Positions 17,201 to 26,027 of a DNA stretch of 64,000 bases are shown in pieces. The stretch spans positions 434,001 to 498,000 of the forward strand of contig NZ_JALLAN010000001.1 of the NCBI RefSeq assembly GCF_023062595.1, in the 5' to 3' direction. This DNA comes from Arthrobacter rhizosphaerae. Lineage in GTDB: Bacteria > Actinomycetota > Actinomycetes > Actinomycetales > Micrococcaceae. The first letter of the stretch is position 1. Each line of letters opens with the position of its first letter. Position numbers and translations under genes: made by a program. The notes below the pieces were generated by a model, which saw only the letters and a list, made by a program, of their open reading frames with translations, did not search any database and was not told the origin of the DNA.

Positions 17201-18883
17201 CTAGCCGCGGAGGCTGTCCTGCGAATAAAGCTCCTTGCCATCGCGGACCGTCTGGAGACATATGGGGCTGGCCCCGGTGTCCAGGGCCGGCAGGAGCGGT
17301 GTTCTTGCCCGGGGATCCGTGCTCCAGGACTGCACCCGGCCGTCGGCAACCTGGACCATCAGTTCCTCAACCTCCCAGACTGCAAAGCTCGCCGGTGCCC
17401 CGGGTACCAGCTGACCAGCCATCGGATTGGAGTATTTCGCGGCCCGCCAGCCCGCCCGGGTGTGCCCCAGGAATGCTGCCCGCGCCGAAATCCGCTGTTC
17501 CGGATTGCTGTGCTCCAGGCAGGCCCGCACGCTTTCCCAGGGCCGAAGCGGTGTCACCGGGCTGTCACTGCCGAAGCACACAGGCACTCCGGCCGCATAG
17601 AGGGAGGCGAAAGGATTCATGGTGAGGCGGCGTGTACCGAGCCGTTCCTGGTACAGGCCTCCCTCAGCGCCCCACGCCGCATCGAAAGCCGGCTGGGCGC
17701 TGACAGTGACGGAGTGACGGGCCAGTCTCTCGATAGCCGATGAGTCAGCCATTTCCACGTGTTCAAGCCGGTGTCCCGCCGCCCGGATGCGCTGATCGCC
17801 TACCTCCGCAGCAGCCTGGTCGAATGCTTCCAGCACAGCGTCCAGTCCGGCGTCGCCGATTACATGGAAGCCGGCCTGAATTCCCAGCAGCGAACAGGCT
17901 GCGACGTGCGCAGCCGCCTGGTCCACAGAAAGGTATCTGGTGCCCCGCTCCCCCGTTGCGTCGCTGTAATCCGCGCGAAGGGCGGCCGTCCTGGACCCGA
18001 TGGAACCGTCAATGTTCAGATCCCCGGCAAGCCCCCGGACGGGAACTCCTAGCCCATCAAGTATGGCCCGTGCATCCCCTTCGGATTCGGCGAGCTCGCC
18101 GCGGTAGGCGAGAATCTCGGGAAAATCCTGGCCGGAGGCCGCGTTCCAGCCCACTGCCTGCTGCAGGTCCAGCACCGTGCCGATATGGGGGGCGGACATT
18201 TCGGCGAGGGCCACGTAGCCGTTGGCTGCGGCTTCGGAAAGAGCTCGGCGCTGGAACTCCCGAATCTGTTCGGCGGGGAATTGGCGGGCTGCCAAGCGGG
18301 CGGCTGAATGGTCCCCGCGCTTCACTTGGCTGTCGGTGCCTGCTTCCGCAGTGTCCGGGGATGACAAGTTGGCCGCAGCTGCCAGGGATGAGGAGACCAG
18401 CGCCGAATGGGCGTCCACCCTGGCCAGGTAAACCGGTCTGCCCCCGGAGGCCCGCTCCAGTTCTTCCCGGCTGGGGAGAGTCCCATCAGGCCAGGCACTC
18501 TCATCCCAGCCATGCCCCATGACAGTTCCAGTGCCACCCCAGCCCGCCACCGCGTCGAGCAGTTCCCCTGCCGAACGAACGCCGTCCAGCCGGAGCGAGC
18601 CCAGGGCAATCCCCGTCTCTGTGAGGTGGACATGTGAGTCGACAAAACCCGGCGCAACCAGCGCGCCCCTAAGGTCAATGACCTCCATGGAATCGTCAGC
18701 TATGGAGGAAGCTGCCTGCTCAGAGCCAACCCAGGCCACGGTTCCTTCGTCCACGAGCATCGCAGTCGCAAATGGATCAGCAGCGGTATAGACGGAGCCG
18801 TTGCGGTACAACGTCACCCGCCTCTGGGCCTGCTTGTCTTTTGCCGGCCCTTGGGACGAGGAGCCAGACGATGAGTCAGACAT
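17201..18883 (-). CDS. YtcJ-like metal-dependent amidohydrolase
   Basis: A 560-residue amidohydrolase of the Amidohydro_3 group. The metal-binding HxH lies in GFVDSHVHLTETG, followed by late motifs GFHVIGDAGLD and ERLARHSVTVSAQP, and a final CFGSDSPVTP with the conserved Asp. The substrate is unknown; the family hydrolyses amide bonds of varied small molecules. The ATG at 18883 is preferred over the in-frame start at 19096: AGGAG stands 10 bases upstream, the protein then begins with a Ser-rich tail and RRVTLYRNGSVYT, and the longer version would overlap helY. Same strand as helY, 94 bases downstream. Confidence 0.82.
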   Translation of the reverse strand: MSDSSSGSSSQGPAKDKQAQRRVTLYRNGSVYTAADPFATAMLVDEGTVAWVGSEQAASSIADDSMEVIDLRGALVAPGFVDSHVHLTETGIALGSLRLDGVRSAGELLDAVAGWGGTGTVMGHGWDESAWPDGTLPSREELERASGGRPVYLARVDAHSALVSSSLAAAANLSSPDTAEAGTDSQVKRGDHSAARLAARQFPAEQIREFQRRALSEAAANGYVALAEMSAPHIGTVLDLQQAVGWNAASGQDFPEILAYRGELAESEGDARAILDGLGVPVRGLAGDLNIDGSIGSRTAALRADYSDATGERGTRYLSVDQAAAHVAACSLLGIQAGFHVIGDAGLDAVLEAFDQAAAEVGDQRIRAAGHRLEHVEMADSSAIERLARHSVTVSAQPAFDAAWGAEGGLYQERLGTRRLTMNPFASLYAAGVPVCFGSDSPVTPLRPWESVRACLEHSNPEQRISARAAFLGHTRAGWRAAKYSNPMAGQLVPGAPASFAVWEVEELMVQVADGRVQSWSTDPRARTPLLPALDTGASPICLQTVRDGKELYSQDSLRG

Positions 18884-18977
18884 GGATGAACTACTCCTGA
18901 ACCTGGTAGTGAAAACTGACAGCTGAAGTTCCGGCGGAAACCGCTGGTGACGAACCTTTATTCGCGGGCAAGGCTGA

Positions 18978-21872
18978 TCATGCGACCGTCGAATACGCGA
19001 CGACGCCCCGCCGCACCAACGTGATCGCTTCGCTGCAGAGCCTGGCAATCCTGGGATCCAGGCCTGGGATCTTGGCCAGCTGGTCAAGGAGGTCAATGAC
19101 CTGCTTGACCCAGCGCACGAAGTCGCCTGCGGCCAGATCGGTTCCGCTGAGCACTTCCTGGAGATGGCGGCCTTTCGCCCACTTGAAGATAGGCCACATG
19201 AGGCCCAGTTCCGGTTCTCCCGTCAGCGGAAGCTTGTTTGCTTCCTCTGTGTCTTCCAGCGCGGACCATTCCTGAACCACAATGTCCACAGAAGTTTCCA
19301 GTGAAACGCTTGGCATTCTCGGCCTCAGGCCGCGGTCTTCGCGCTTTGCCTGGAACACAAGGATGCTCGCCAAGGCGGCGATCTCTGCCGCATCGAGGTC
19401 GTCGAACGCCCCTTGCCGGAGGGCCTGGGAGATCAGCAGATCCTTTTCCCCGTAGATGCGGCGCAAACGCTGCCCGTCCGGGCCGATCACTACCTTGCCG
19501 GATTCAGTCGTTTCAAGGTATCCGTAGCTGAAGAGCACCTCGCACACCCGGTCAAAAGTCTTGGCAATGGTGTTGGTTCTGCCCTGGATCTGGCGTACCA
19601 GGCCGTCAGTTTCCTGGCGCAGCTTCCACCAGCGCTCGGACCAGCGCGCATGGTCTTCCCGCTCGCTGCAGCCGTGACAGGGATGGGACCTCTGGGCACG
19701 GCGGAGCTCGGCGATCTTTCGTTCCTGGTCCGGAAGCGCCGCGGCCCGCCCAAAGTCGTTGTGCCTGCTGCTGTCGGGTGCGGGCGGCCGGTTTTCCCGG
19801 ATGGCGTTGCGGACGGAGGAAGCAAGCTCCCGGCGGGATTTGGGCACTTTGGCGTTGAAGGACTTCGGGATCCTGACGCGGGTCACGGGCGAAACAGGAC
19901 CCTCGAGGTCGTGAATCCCGATCCTCCGCAGCTGGTGGTCCAAGGTCAGCACCGCCGGCCTGGGTTCCCGGGACGTGTGGTCAGAGCTCAGCACGACGGC
20001 GAATCCCGGAGCCCTTCCCGTGGGTACGTCAATGACATCGCCGGGAAGGAGGCGGCTCAGGGAGTCTTCGGTGAGGGATTTGCGGGCACGGGATTGGCCG
20101 CGGGCCGCGACGTTCTCGGCGTCGGACAATTCGCGGCGCAGGCGCGCGTACTCGGTGAAATCTCCGAGGTGGCATGTCATGGATTTGCGGAATCCGGCCA
20201 GCGATTCCTCGCGGCTGCGCACCTGCTTGGCCAGCCCGACGACGGAACGGTCGGCCTGGAATTGGGCGAAGGAAGATTCGAGGATTTCGCGCGCCCTGGG
20301 CCTGCCAAATTGTGCCAGAAGGTTAATGCTCATGTTGTACGTGGGACGGAAGCTGGAGTTCAACGGGTAGGTGCGCCGGGAGGCGAGGCCCGCTACAGCC
20401 GCGGGGTCCGTTCCTGGTTGCCACAGCACCACGGCGTGACCCTCGACGTCGATGCCGCGCCGCCCGGCGCGCCCGGTCAGCTGGGTGTATTCGCCGGCAG
20501 TTATACCCACGTGCGCTTCACCATTGAACTTTTCCAGCTTCTCCAGAACCACTGAGCGTGCAGGCATGTTCACGCCCAAGGCAAGGGTTTCCGTTGCGAA
20601 AACGGCCTTCACCAGGCCCTCGGCAAACAGTTTCTCCACCACTTCCTTGAAAGTGGGCAGGAGCCCGGCGTGATGGGCAGCCAGTCCGCGGAGCAGGCCG
20701 TCACGCCAGCTCCAGAATCCCAGCACGTCCAGATCCTCCGAAGGAATGTCCTGGCCCGCCTCGTCAACGCGCATCGCGATGATGCGCTGTTCCTTCTCTG
20801 TGGTCAGCCAGAGTCCCGCGGACACGCATTGTGCGACGGCTGCGTCGCAGCCTGCCCTCGAAAAAATAAAGGTGATTGCAGGCAGCAGATCCTGCCGGTC
20901 CAGGCTGGCGATGACCTGAGGTCGGCTGGCCTTGCGCACAGGGCTTCGCTGCTCGCCGGGGGCGCCGGCGTTCTCCCGCACGTGCTGGCCATGCTGGCGG
21001 CGTTGGCTGCGCCCGCCGTGTCCGAACCGTCCGCGGAAGTTCATCTGGCTTTCGGCCTTCGCCATGGACAGCAACTCAGGGTTCACCTCAAAGCCGCGCT
21101 GGCTTGCCGCTTCTGCTGAGAGCACCGGTTCAGCTGCGTCGGCGTCCGGAGGCGCAATTTCGTCGAAGGGCGTCTCACCCGCGAAGAGATCCACGATGTT
21201 CCGGCCAACCATGACGTGCTGCCACAGGGGAACGGGACGGTGTTCCGAAACGATGATGTCAGTGTGGCCCCGGACGGTGTCCAGCCACGCTCCGAACTCC
21301 TCAGCGTTGGAGACTGTGGCGCTGAGCGACGCCACTTGGACCTCGCTGGGAAGGTGGATGATCACCTCTTCCCACACGGCCCCGCGGAAGCGGTCAGCGA
21401 GGTAATGGACCTCGTCCATCACCACGTAGCCAAGATCGTCGAGGGAATCGGAGTCGGCGTAAAGCATGTTCCGCAACACCTCGGTGGTCATCACCACAAC
21501 CGGCGCGTCACCGTTGATGCTCGTGTCCCCGGTCAGGAGGCCAACGTTGTGAAGCCCGTACTTCTCGGAAAGCTCGAAGTACTTCTGGTTGCTCAGTGCT
21601 TTGATGGGTGTGGTGTAGAACGCCTTGAGTCCACGCTGCAGTGCGAGGTAGATGGCGAACTCCCCCACAATGGTTTTCCCGGCGCCTGTGGGTGCCGCCA
21701 CGAGCACACCACGGCCGGCCTGCAGTGACTTACATGCCTCACGCTGAAAGTCATCCAGCTCAAACTCCAGGGAACGGACGAAACCACCCAGATAAGTATT
21801 GGCTTCGGCGGTCCGTTCAACGCTGGCCCGGTAGAGCTCGGATGGCGACTGGGGCCCGGATATGGAGGACAT
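18978..21872 (-). CDS. helY: HelY-type Ski2-like DExH RNA helicase
   Basis: A 964-residue superfamily 2 helicase of the Ski2/Mtr4 group. Motif I AAPTGAGKT (residues about 58-66), Ia TTPIKALSNQK, II DEVH, III SATVSN, an insert rich in Arg/Gly/His (about 275-310), motif IV-VI with TETLALGVNMPAR and QLTGRAGRRGID, then a C-terminal helical domain. Probably RNA processing or turnover. In many actinobacteria it lies, as here, beside tatAC and pafBC close to the proteasome locus. TAGGCT (21884-21879, minus strand) is 6 bases before the ATG, so it has its own leaderless promoter despite lying 24 bases behind tatC. Confidence 0.92.
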   Translation of the reverse strand: MSSISGPQSPSELYRASVERTAEANTYLGGFVRSLEFELDDFQREACKSLQAGRGVLVAAPTGAGKTIVGEFAIYLALQRGLKAFYTTPIKALSNQKYFELSEKYGLHNVGLLTGDTSINGDAPVVVMTTEVLRNMLYADSDSLDDLGYVVMDEVHYLADRFRGAVWEEVIIHLPSEVQVASLSATVSNAEEFGAWLDTVRGHTDIIVSEHRPVPLWQHVMVGRNIVDLFAGETPFDEIAPPDADAAEPVLSAEAASQRGFEVNPELLSMAKAESQMNFRGRFGHGGRSQRRQHGQHVRENAGAPGEQRSPVRKASRPQVIASLDRQDLLPAITFIFSRAGCDAAVAQCVSAGLWLTTEKEQRIIAMRVDEAGQDIPSEDLDVLGFWSWRDGLLRGLAAHHAGLLPTFKEVVEKLFAEGLVKAVFATETLALGVNMPARSVVLEKLEKFNGEAHVGITAGEYTQLTGRAGRRGIDVEGHAVVLWQPGTDPAAVAGLASRRTYPLNSSFRPTYNMSINLLAQFGRPRAREILESSFAQFQADRSVVGLAKQVRSREESLAGFRKSMTCHLGDFTEYARLRRELSDAENVAARGQSRARKSLTEDSLSRLLPGDVIDVPTGRAPGFAVVLSSDHTSREPRPAVLTLDHQLRRIGIHDLEGPVSPVTRVRIPKSFNAKVPKSRRELASSVRNAIRENRPPAPDSSRHNDFGRAAALPDQERKIAELRRAQRSHPCHGCSEREDHARWSERWWKLRQETDGLVRQIQGRTNTIAKTFDRVCEVLFSYGYLETTESGKVVIGPDGQRLRRIYGEKDLLISQALRQGAFDDLDAAEIAALASILVFQAKREDRGLRPRMPSVSLETSVDIVVQEWSALEDTEEANKLPLTGEPELGLMWPIFKWAKGRHLQEVLSGTDLAAGDFVRWVKQVIDLLDQLAKIPGLDPRIARLCSEAITLVRRGVVAYSTVA

Positions 21873-21896
21873 GCATCAAGCCTAGTGGGCGAAGAG

Positions 21897-22733
21897 CTAG
21901 AGATTGCCCAGTTCAGTCCGCGGGGTTGCTATGTTGGCTGTGGCTTCAGTCTCGGCGGAGCGTTTTGCGGCTTTGCGATCCCGACGACGGTCGTTGAGGA
22001 GGCACAGCCCGATGGCGGCGAAAAACAGCGCCAGCATGGGCCCAGCCAGGTAGAACATGCTCATGGCGTCAGCGCCAGGGGCCGCCATTGCCGCGAAAAG
22101 GCATACCAGAAACACGGTAATCCGCCAGCTCTTGACGAGCTGCTGCCCCTTGATGATGCCCGCCAGATTCAGTCCAAAAAGGACGACTGGCAGGAGGAAG
22201 GCAATGCCGAAGGCCAGCAGGAGCCGCAGGACGAATGCCAGATACACTTGCGCACTGATGAAGTTGGAGCCCCCGCTGGGCGTGAAGTCCGTGAGTACCC
22301 GGACCGCGTTGGGCAGCACCAGCCAGGCCAGCACTACGCCTCCTACGAAGAGCGGGACTGCGGCCGCCACAAAGGACAAAGCCAGGCGCCGCTCTTTTTT
22401 ATGCAGACCGGGAACGATGAAGGCCCACAGCTGATAGAGCCACACAGGGCTGGCGACTATCAGGCCAAGGAAGACCGACACCTGGATCATCAGGTCAAAG
22501 GAACTGGCCACGCCGTCAAAGTTGAGCGAGGCCTGGCGCCCCTCTTTTTCGTTGAGGTCAACGATGGGTTTGATCAGCGCGGCCAGCATCGGCTGGTACG
22601 CCAGAAACCCGACAATGGTTCCGAGAATGACGCCGATTGCGGACTTGAAGAGCCTGTTCCGCAGTTCCTTGAGATGGTCAAGCAGCGCCATCTTCCCCTC
22701 AGGGTTGGATCGGCGGCCCATGGTTACTGCCAT
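21897..22733 (-). CDS. tatC: Sec-independent protein translocase TatC
   Basis: A 278-residue integral membrane subunit that binds twin-arginine signal peptides. Six hydrophobic segments and the family signature near the N-terminus (LLDHLKELRNRLFKSAIG, residues 17-34) with the conserved Glu of the signal-peptide site are visible. The C-terminus is long, charged and cytoplasmic (NDRRRDRKAAKR...). It starts 6 bases after tatA and is probably translated by coupling, as no good Shine-Dalgarno is seen. A second in-frame ATG four codons later is an alternative. Confidence 0.95.
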   Translation of the reverse strand: MAVTMGRRSNPEGKMALLDHLKELRNRLFKSAIGVILGTIVGFLAYQPMLAALIKPIVDLNEKEGRQASLNFDGVASSFDLMIQVSVFLGLIVASPVWLYQLWAFIVPGLHKKERRLALSFVAAAVPLFVGGVVLAWLVLPNAVRVLTDFTPSGGSNFISAQVYLAFVLRLLLAFGIAFLLPVVLFGLNLAGIIKGQQLVKSWRITVFLVCLFAAMAAPGADAMSMFYLAGPMLALFFAAIGLCLLNDRRRDRKAAKRSAETEATANIATPRTELGNL

Positions 22734-22739
22734 CTGGAC

Positions 22740-23009
22740 TTAGGCGCGGTTCGACGGCGGAACGTCAGTACCGTCCGCGGGGCGGTTGTCGGTCGAGTCG
22801 GTGCGGGGGTGGTTCACCACTTTGCCTTCGACAGGTTCAGAGCCGTCCTTCGCTTCCGCGGTGCCGTCCTTCTTCATTTCCCGGACTTCGGACTTGAAAA
22901 TCCGCATCGACTGCCCCAGGCTCCTGGCCATGCCAGGCAGGCGTGGTGCAGCAAAAAGCACCAGAGCCAAAACGATAATAATGATGAGATGCCAGCCTTC
23001 AAGCCTCAT
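22740..23009 (-). CDS. tatA: Twin-arginine translocase subunit TatA
   Basis: An 89-residue pore-forming Tat subunit: short N-terminus with WHLIIIIVLALVLFAAPRLP membrane segment and hinge (LFAAPRLPG), an amphipathic helix (MARSLGQSMRIFKSEVREMK), then an acidic, disordered tail. It acts with TatC six bases downstream. No TatB is seen in the window. AAGG stands about 10 bases before the ATG. Confidence 0.93.
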   Translation of the reverse strand: MRLEGWHLIIIIVLALVLFAAPRLPGMARSLGQSMRIFKSEVREMKKDGTAEAKDGSEPVEGKVVNHPRTDSTDNRPADGTDVPPSNRA

Positions 23010-23038
23010 GTTGGGAGGTCCTTTCGTTTAGATACATC

Positions 23039-23437
23039 CTACGTCTTACTGAATTCGATGTCGCGCAGCCGCTGGGGCTGGCCCCTATCCGCCTTGCGCT
23101 GAACGCGTCGGGCACGGCGCCTTTCCTGGCGGGCGGCTTTGCCCGCATGATACTCAAGCCGCATCTGCTCCGGGGACGCGAAGACAGCCAGTCCCGGTGG
23201 CAGGGATTGCGTCAGCCTTCCGGCTTCCAATCCATTTTCGGCGACAGCATCAGGGTCCAGGTCAGCGAAGGAATTGCCTGACCGGCTGCCGGGCTGGCCA
23301 AGGCGGCTTCCGGCCTCCCCCAGTTCCTTGAAGGTGGCCATGATCTGACGGACGAGCCGGAAGCCGAGAAAGGCGTAGAAGAGGAGGGACAGCGCAACAA
23401 GCGCTATCCAGAGAAGTATCCAGGACCACCAAGGCAT
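23039..23437 (-). CDS. Small membrane-anchored protein of unknown function next to tatA
   Basis: A 132-residue protein with one N-terminal membrane helix (residues about 4-25, WSWILLWIALVALSLLFYAF), a stretch with LGEAGSRLGQ, and a very basic C-terminal helix (HAGKAARQERRRARRVQRK). I do not recognise a family. The ATG at 23437 is preferred over a longer frame because TAGACT (23450-23445, minus strand) stands 7 bases upstream. The first three bases of that hexamer are the stop codon of pafBC, so a promoter would be embedded in the end of the preceding gene. Position between pafBC and tatA suggests co-expression with the Tat genes. Confidence 0.75.
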   Translation of the reverse strand: MPWWSWILLWIALVALSLLFYAFLGFRLVRQIMATFKELGEAGSRLGQPGSRSGNSFADLDPDAVAENGLEAGRLTQSLPPGLAVFASPEQMRLEYHAGKAARQERRRARRVQRKADRGQPQRLRDIEFSKT

Positions 23438-23447
23438 GCTGAGTAGT

Positions 23448-25436
23448 CTAGCTGTCGTAGTGGGCCAAGGCTTCTTCGATCCATTCACGAGTAGCAGCCG
23501 CGGCATGCTCAGGCTTCAGAATCCTTACACCGCCGCCATGCTGGGCAACGAACGCCGGCAGCCACTCCGTGCTGCCAAACCTGATTTCGGCGAGAAGTCC
23601 GCCATCTCTACCCCCTTCAGTAAGTGGCGCTGTCCGTTCCGCGTAGTAGTCCTCTGCGAGGCCGGCAGCTTGTCGGGTGAGCTGCACGGTGACGACTGTA
23701 TCGTCGTCGTTCGGGGTGAAAAGCTTGACAGGGAAGCCTTCCGAAGCCTCGCCGTGGTCAGATGCAGGCCGGCCATTTGGGCTTAGTTTCTCAACGCGGT
23801 CCAGGCGGAAGTTGCGCAGCCCCCCGACAGAATGGCAGTGGGCCTCGAGGTACCACGTGTTGTCCAGTGAATAGAGCCGGAGAGGATCAACATCGCGTTC
23901 CGAGAAAGCGTCGCGCTGAGGTGACAGGTATACCAAGTGGAGTTGGCGACGGGATTCAATGGCATCCCTCGCGGTCTGGAGATGCGCGGAATTACCCGGA
24001 CTGACTTCAGGCCCTGCCAGCGAGGCAGCCCTCAGGCCTTCCTCCCCCGCAGCTGCCATCAACTTCAGTGTTACTGATTCCAGGGCGCTTCCTTCGGCCA
24101 GTTCGGGCAATCCATTGAGGGCGTCCAGGCCGGTAAGGAGTGCGCAGGCTTCATCAATCGTGAAGCGGACAGGACGGTTCAGGTCCAGGTCCTGGGTGAT
24201 ATAGACGTGGTCGTCCTCCCACTGGATGTCCAGGAGGTCGTCCGGATACCCCTCGGGCAATCCCGAACAGATGAGAATCCGAAGATCGTCCTCCAATTCC
24301 TTCCTGGTCACGCCAAAGCGGTCGGCAACCTCCCGGATATGCAGGCCCTGATTATGGACAAGGAAGGGCACCAGTTGCAGCATTCTTTGCAACTGGTCCT
24401 CGGAAGTACGTTTACGGGTCCGTTTGGCAGCTGTGTCATCCGGGAACTCAACCGGCGGCATCGGTGCGGCCGCGAAGTCCACAGCTGCGGTGAGCCGGCG
24501 TCGGACGGCATCCCTCAACTCCTCCGGCGATACGACCACCACGTTCGGGCCATAGGAGGCCAGCTCTTCGCCCAGCACCTCCGAGTCCCTGTAAGCAACC
24601 TCGAGACGGTCCCAGCCGTCGTCGGGAGCCCCAAGCGGCTCTGCTGCCTTCTTCCGCAAGCCCAGCACACGACCCTGACGCACATCCACAACGGCGGTCC
24701 TGAGCGGGAGTTCAGGAAGTTTGTCGAGCTCGGCGCGGGCGCTAAAGCCAACAGGCGGTGTGTAGGAGTCCTTCTCAAGCATCGTGACGGCCGAAGTGAA
24801 ACGCGAGAGCCGGAAGTACCGTTGCGCCCCTCGGGCACGGTCGAAGCCTACGAGGTACCACTGGGCAAAGCGGCTCCCGAGCCCCCAGGGCTCAACGAGT
24901 CGTTCTTCTTCTTTCCCCGTAGTTCCAGCCAGATAACGGAAGCTCACCGGATGCTGGGAGTGCATTGCTGCAACCAGGTCCTCGAAGGCCTGTCCCGGGG
25001 GTTTGATACGTGGCTGCACGCCGGCAGGGACTTCGGCTGCGGAAGACAATTCACCGGTCGCCTGCAACTTACGCATGGCACTGAGTGCGGCCGAACCAAG
25101 CGCAGCCTGCTCCCATAGCTGGGAGGCAAGAATAAGGACGGTGCACTCTTCCGGTGTGAGGCTGACATCGGGCAGGCGGTTTGATTCCTTGCCGATCCGG
25201 TAACGCGTGGTGGCCGGATCATCGGATCCCCATCCCTTGTCGGTTACCGTTTCCACGTCGAAACCGAACTGCCGCAGATCATTCTTGTCGCGCTCAAACA
25301 TCCGTCCGAAAGAGACATCGCTGCTGCTCGAGTCGTGATAAATCTTCTCGCGCAGCTCACTGCGCCGCAGCCCATACCGGGTGTTGAGGAGAGCGATGAG
25401 CAGGTTCAGGAGGCGTTCTGTACGTGAGGCGGACAC
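23448..25436 (-). CDS. pafBC: Fused PafB-PafC WYL-domain transcription activator
   Basis: A 662-residue fusion of two WYL proteins. The first half has a winged helix (SRTERLLNLLIALLN, residues 4-18) and a WYL domain (VSFRYLAG...). The second half begins around residue 340 with another helix-turn-helix (REVADRFGVTRKELEDDL) and a second WYL domain. In mycobacteria separate PafB and PafC form a heterodimer that activates the LexA-independent DNA damage response. Here one chain would supply both. The GTG at 25436 is chosen over an upstream frame start at 25487: TAACGT (25449-25444, minus) is 7 bases before it, and the protein then starts with the usual SASRTERLLNL. Linked to the pup/proteasome genes as usual. 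Confidence 0.92.
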   Translation of the reverse strand: MSASRTERLLNLLIALLNTRYGLRRSELREKIYHDSSSSDVSFGRMFERDKNDLRQFGFDVETVTDKGWGSDDPATTRYRIGKESNRLPDVSLTPEECTVLILASQLWEQAALGSAALSAMRKLQATGELSSAAEVPAGVQPRIKPPGQAFEDLVAAMHSQHPVSFRYLAGTTGKEEERLVEPWGLGSRFAQWYLVGFDRARGAQRYFRLSRFTSAVTMLEKDSYTPPVGFSARAELDKLPELPLRTAVVDVRQGRVLGLRKKAAEPLGAPDDGWDRLEVAYRDSEVLGEELASYGPNVVVVSPEELRDAVRRRLTAAVDFAAAPMPPVEFPDDTAAKRTRKRTSEDQLQRMLQLVPFLVHNQGLHIREVADRFGVTRKELEDDLRILICSGLPEGYPDDLLDIQWEDDHVYITQDLDLNRPVRFTIDEACALLTGLDALNGLPELAEGSALESVTLKLMAAAGEEGLRAASLAGPEVSPGNSAHLQTARDAIESRRQLHLVYLSPQRDAFSERDVDPLRLYSLDNTWYLEAHCHSVGGLRNFRLDRVEKLSPNGRPASDHGEASEGFPVKLFTPNDDDTVVTVQLTRQAAGLAEDYYAERTAPLTEGGRDGGLLAEIRFGSTEWLPAFVAQHGGGVRILKPEHAAAATREWIEEALAHYDS

Positions 25437-25564
25437 CCCATCAACGTTACTCAATACCGCTTGCTGAAACGCAGGAAGCGCGGCCACAATCGGAAATACC
25501 GCTCCGATTGTTACCGCGCTTCCAGGCTCAGCGGGCTGATGGCCCCACCTCTGGTTATTTGTGC

Positions 25565-25960
25565 TTAGCGCACGCCGACCAGGTCAACGACGAAGATGAG
25601 TGCCTCATTGGGGGCAATAGCGCTGCCGGCGCCACGTGAACCGTACGCGAGCTCCGAGGGAATTTCCAGGCGGCGGCGGCCGCCTACCTTCATGCCCAGC
25701 AGGCCCTGGTCCCAACCCTGGATGACCTGCCCGACGCCCACCTTGAAGTCCAGCGGCGCTCCACGGCCCCAGGATGCATCAAATTCTTCGCCTGTGGACC
25801 AGGCAACACCGACGTAGTGGGTTGAAACGGTGTCTCCCCGTTTGGCTTCGGCGCCGTCGCCCTCGATGAGGTCCGTAATCACCAGTTCGGTGGGAACGTC
25901 GCCCTCAGGGAAGTCAATTTCAGGCTTCTGGCGGTCGAAATCACGCTGACCAAATGACAT
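25565..25960 (-). CDS. FKBP-type peptidyl-prolyl isomerase
   Basis: A 131-residue cytoplasmic prolyl isomerase with a single FKBP domain. Family residues are visible in VSTHYVGVAWSTGEEFDASW, FKVGVGQVIQGWDQGLLGMKVGGRRRLEIP and the final AYGSRGAGSAIAPNEALIFVVDLV. It lacks a signal peptide. The ATG at 25960 has AAAGGAG about 5 bases upstream. The longer frame to 26104 has no such site. It is 67 bases downstream of the lipoprotein FKBP gene and could be co-transcribed with it. Confidence 0.92.
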   Translation of the reverse strand: MSFGQRDFDRQKPEIDFPEGDVPTELVITDLIEGDGAEAKRGDTVSTHYVGVAWSTGEEFDASWGRGAPLDFKVGVGQVIQGWDQGLLGMKVGGRRRLEIPSELAYGSRGAGSAIAPNEALIFVVDLVGVR

Positions 25961-26027
25961 GGTTGCTCCTTTTGTTAGGGGGTTGCATGGTCTTATAGCC
26001 GTATGGCTCAAGGCCGAGGAGGGTGAG

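Noticed and set aside
18884..19096. N-terminal extension of the amidohydrolase
   Set aside because: It would overlap the end of helY, and the ATG at 18883 has a good ribosome site.
19413..20555. 380-residue frame antisense to helY
   Set aside because: Shadow of the helicase; no family motif and no ribosome site.
21885..23102. 405-residue frame antisense to tatC, tatA and the small membrane protein
   Set aside because: It spans three real genes on the other strand and has a His/Gln/Asp-rich, non-globular composition.
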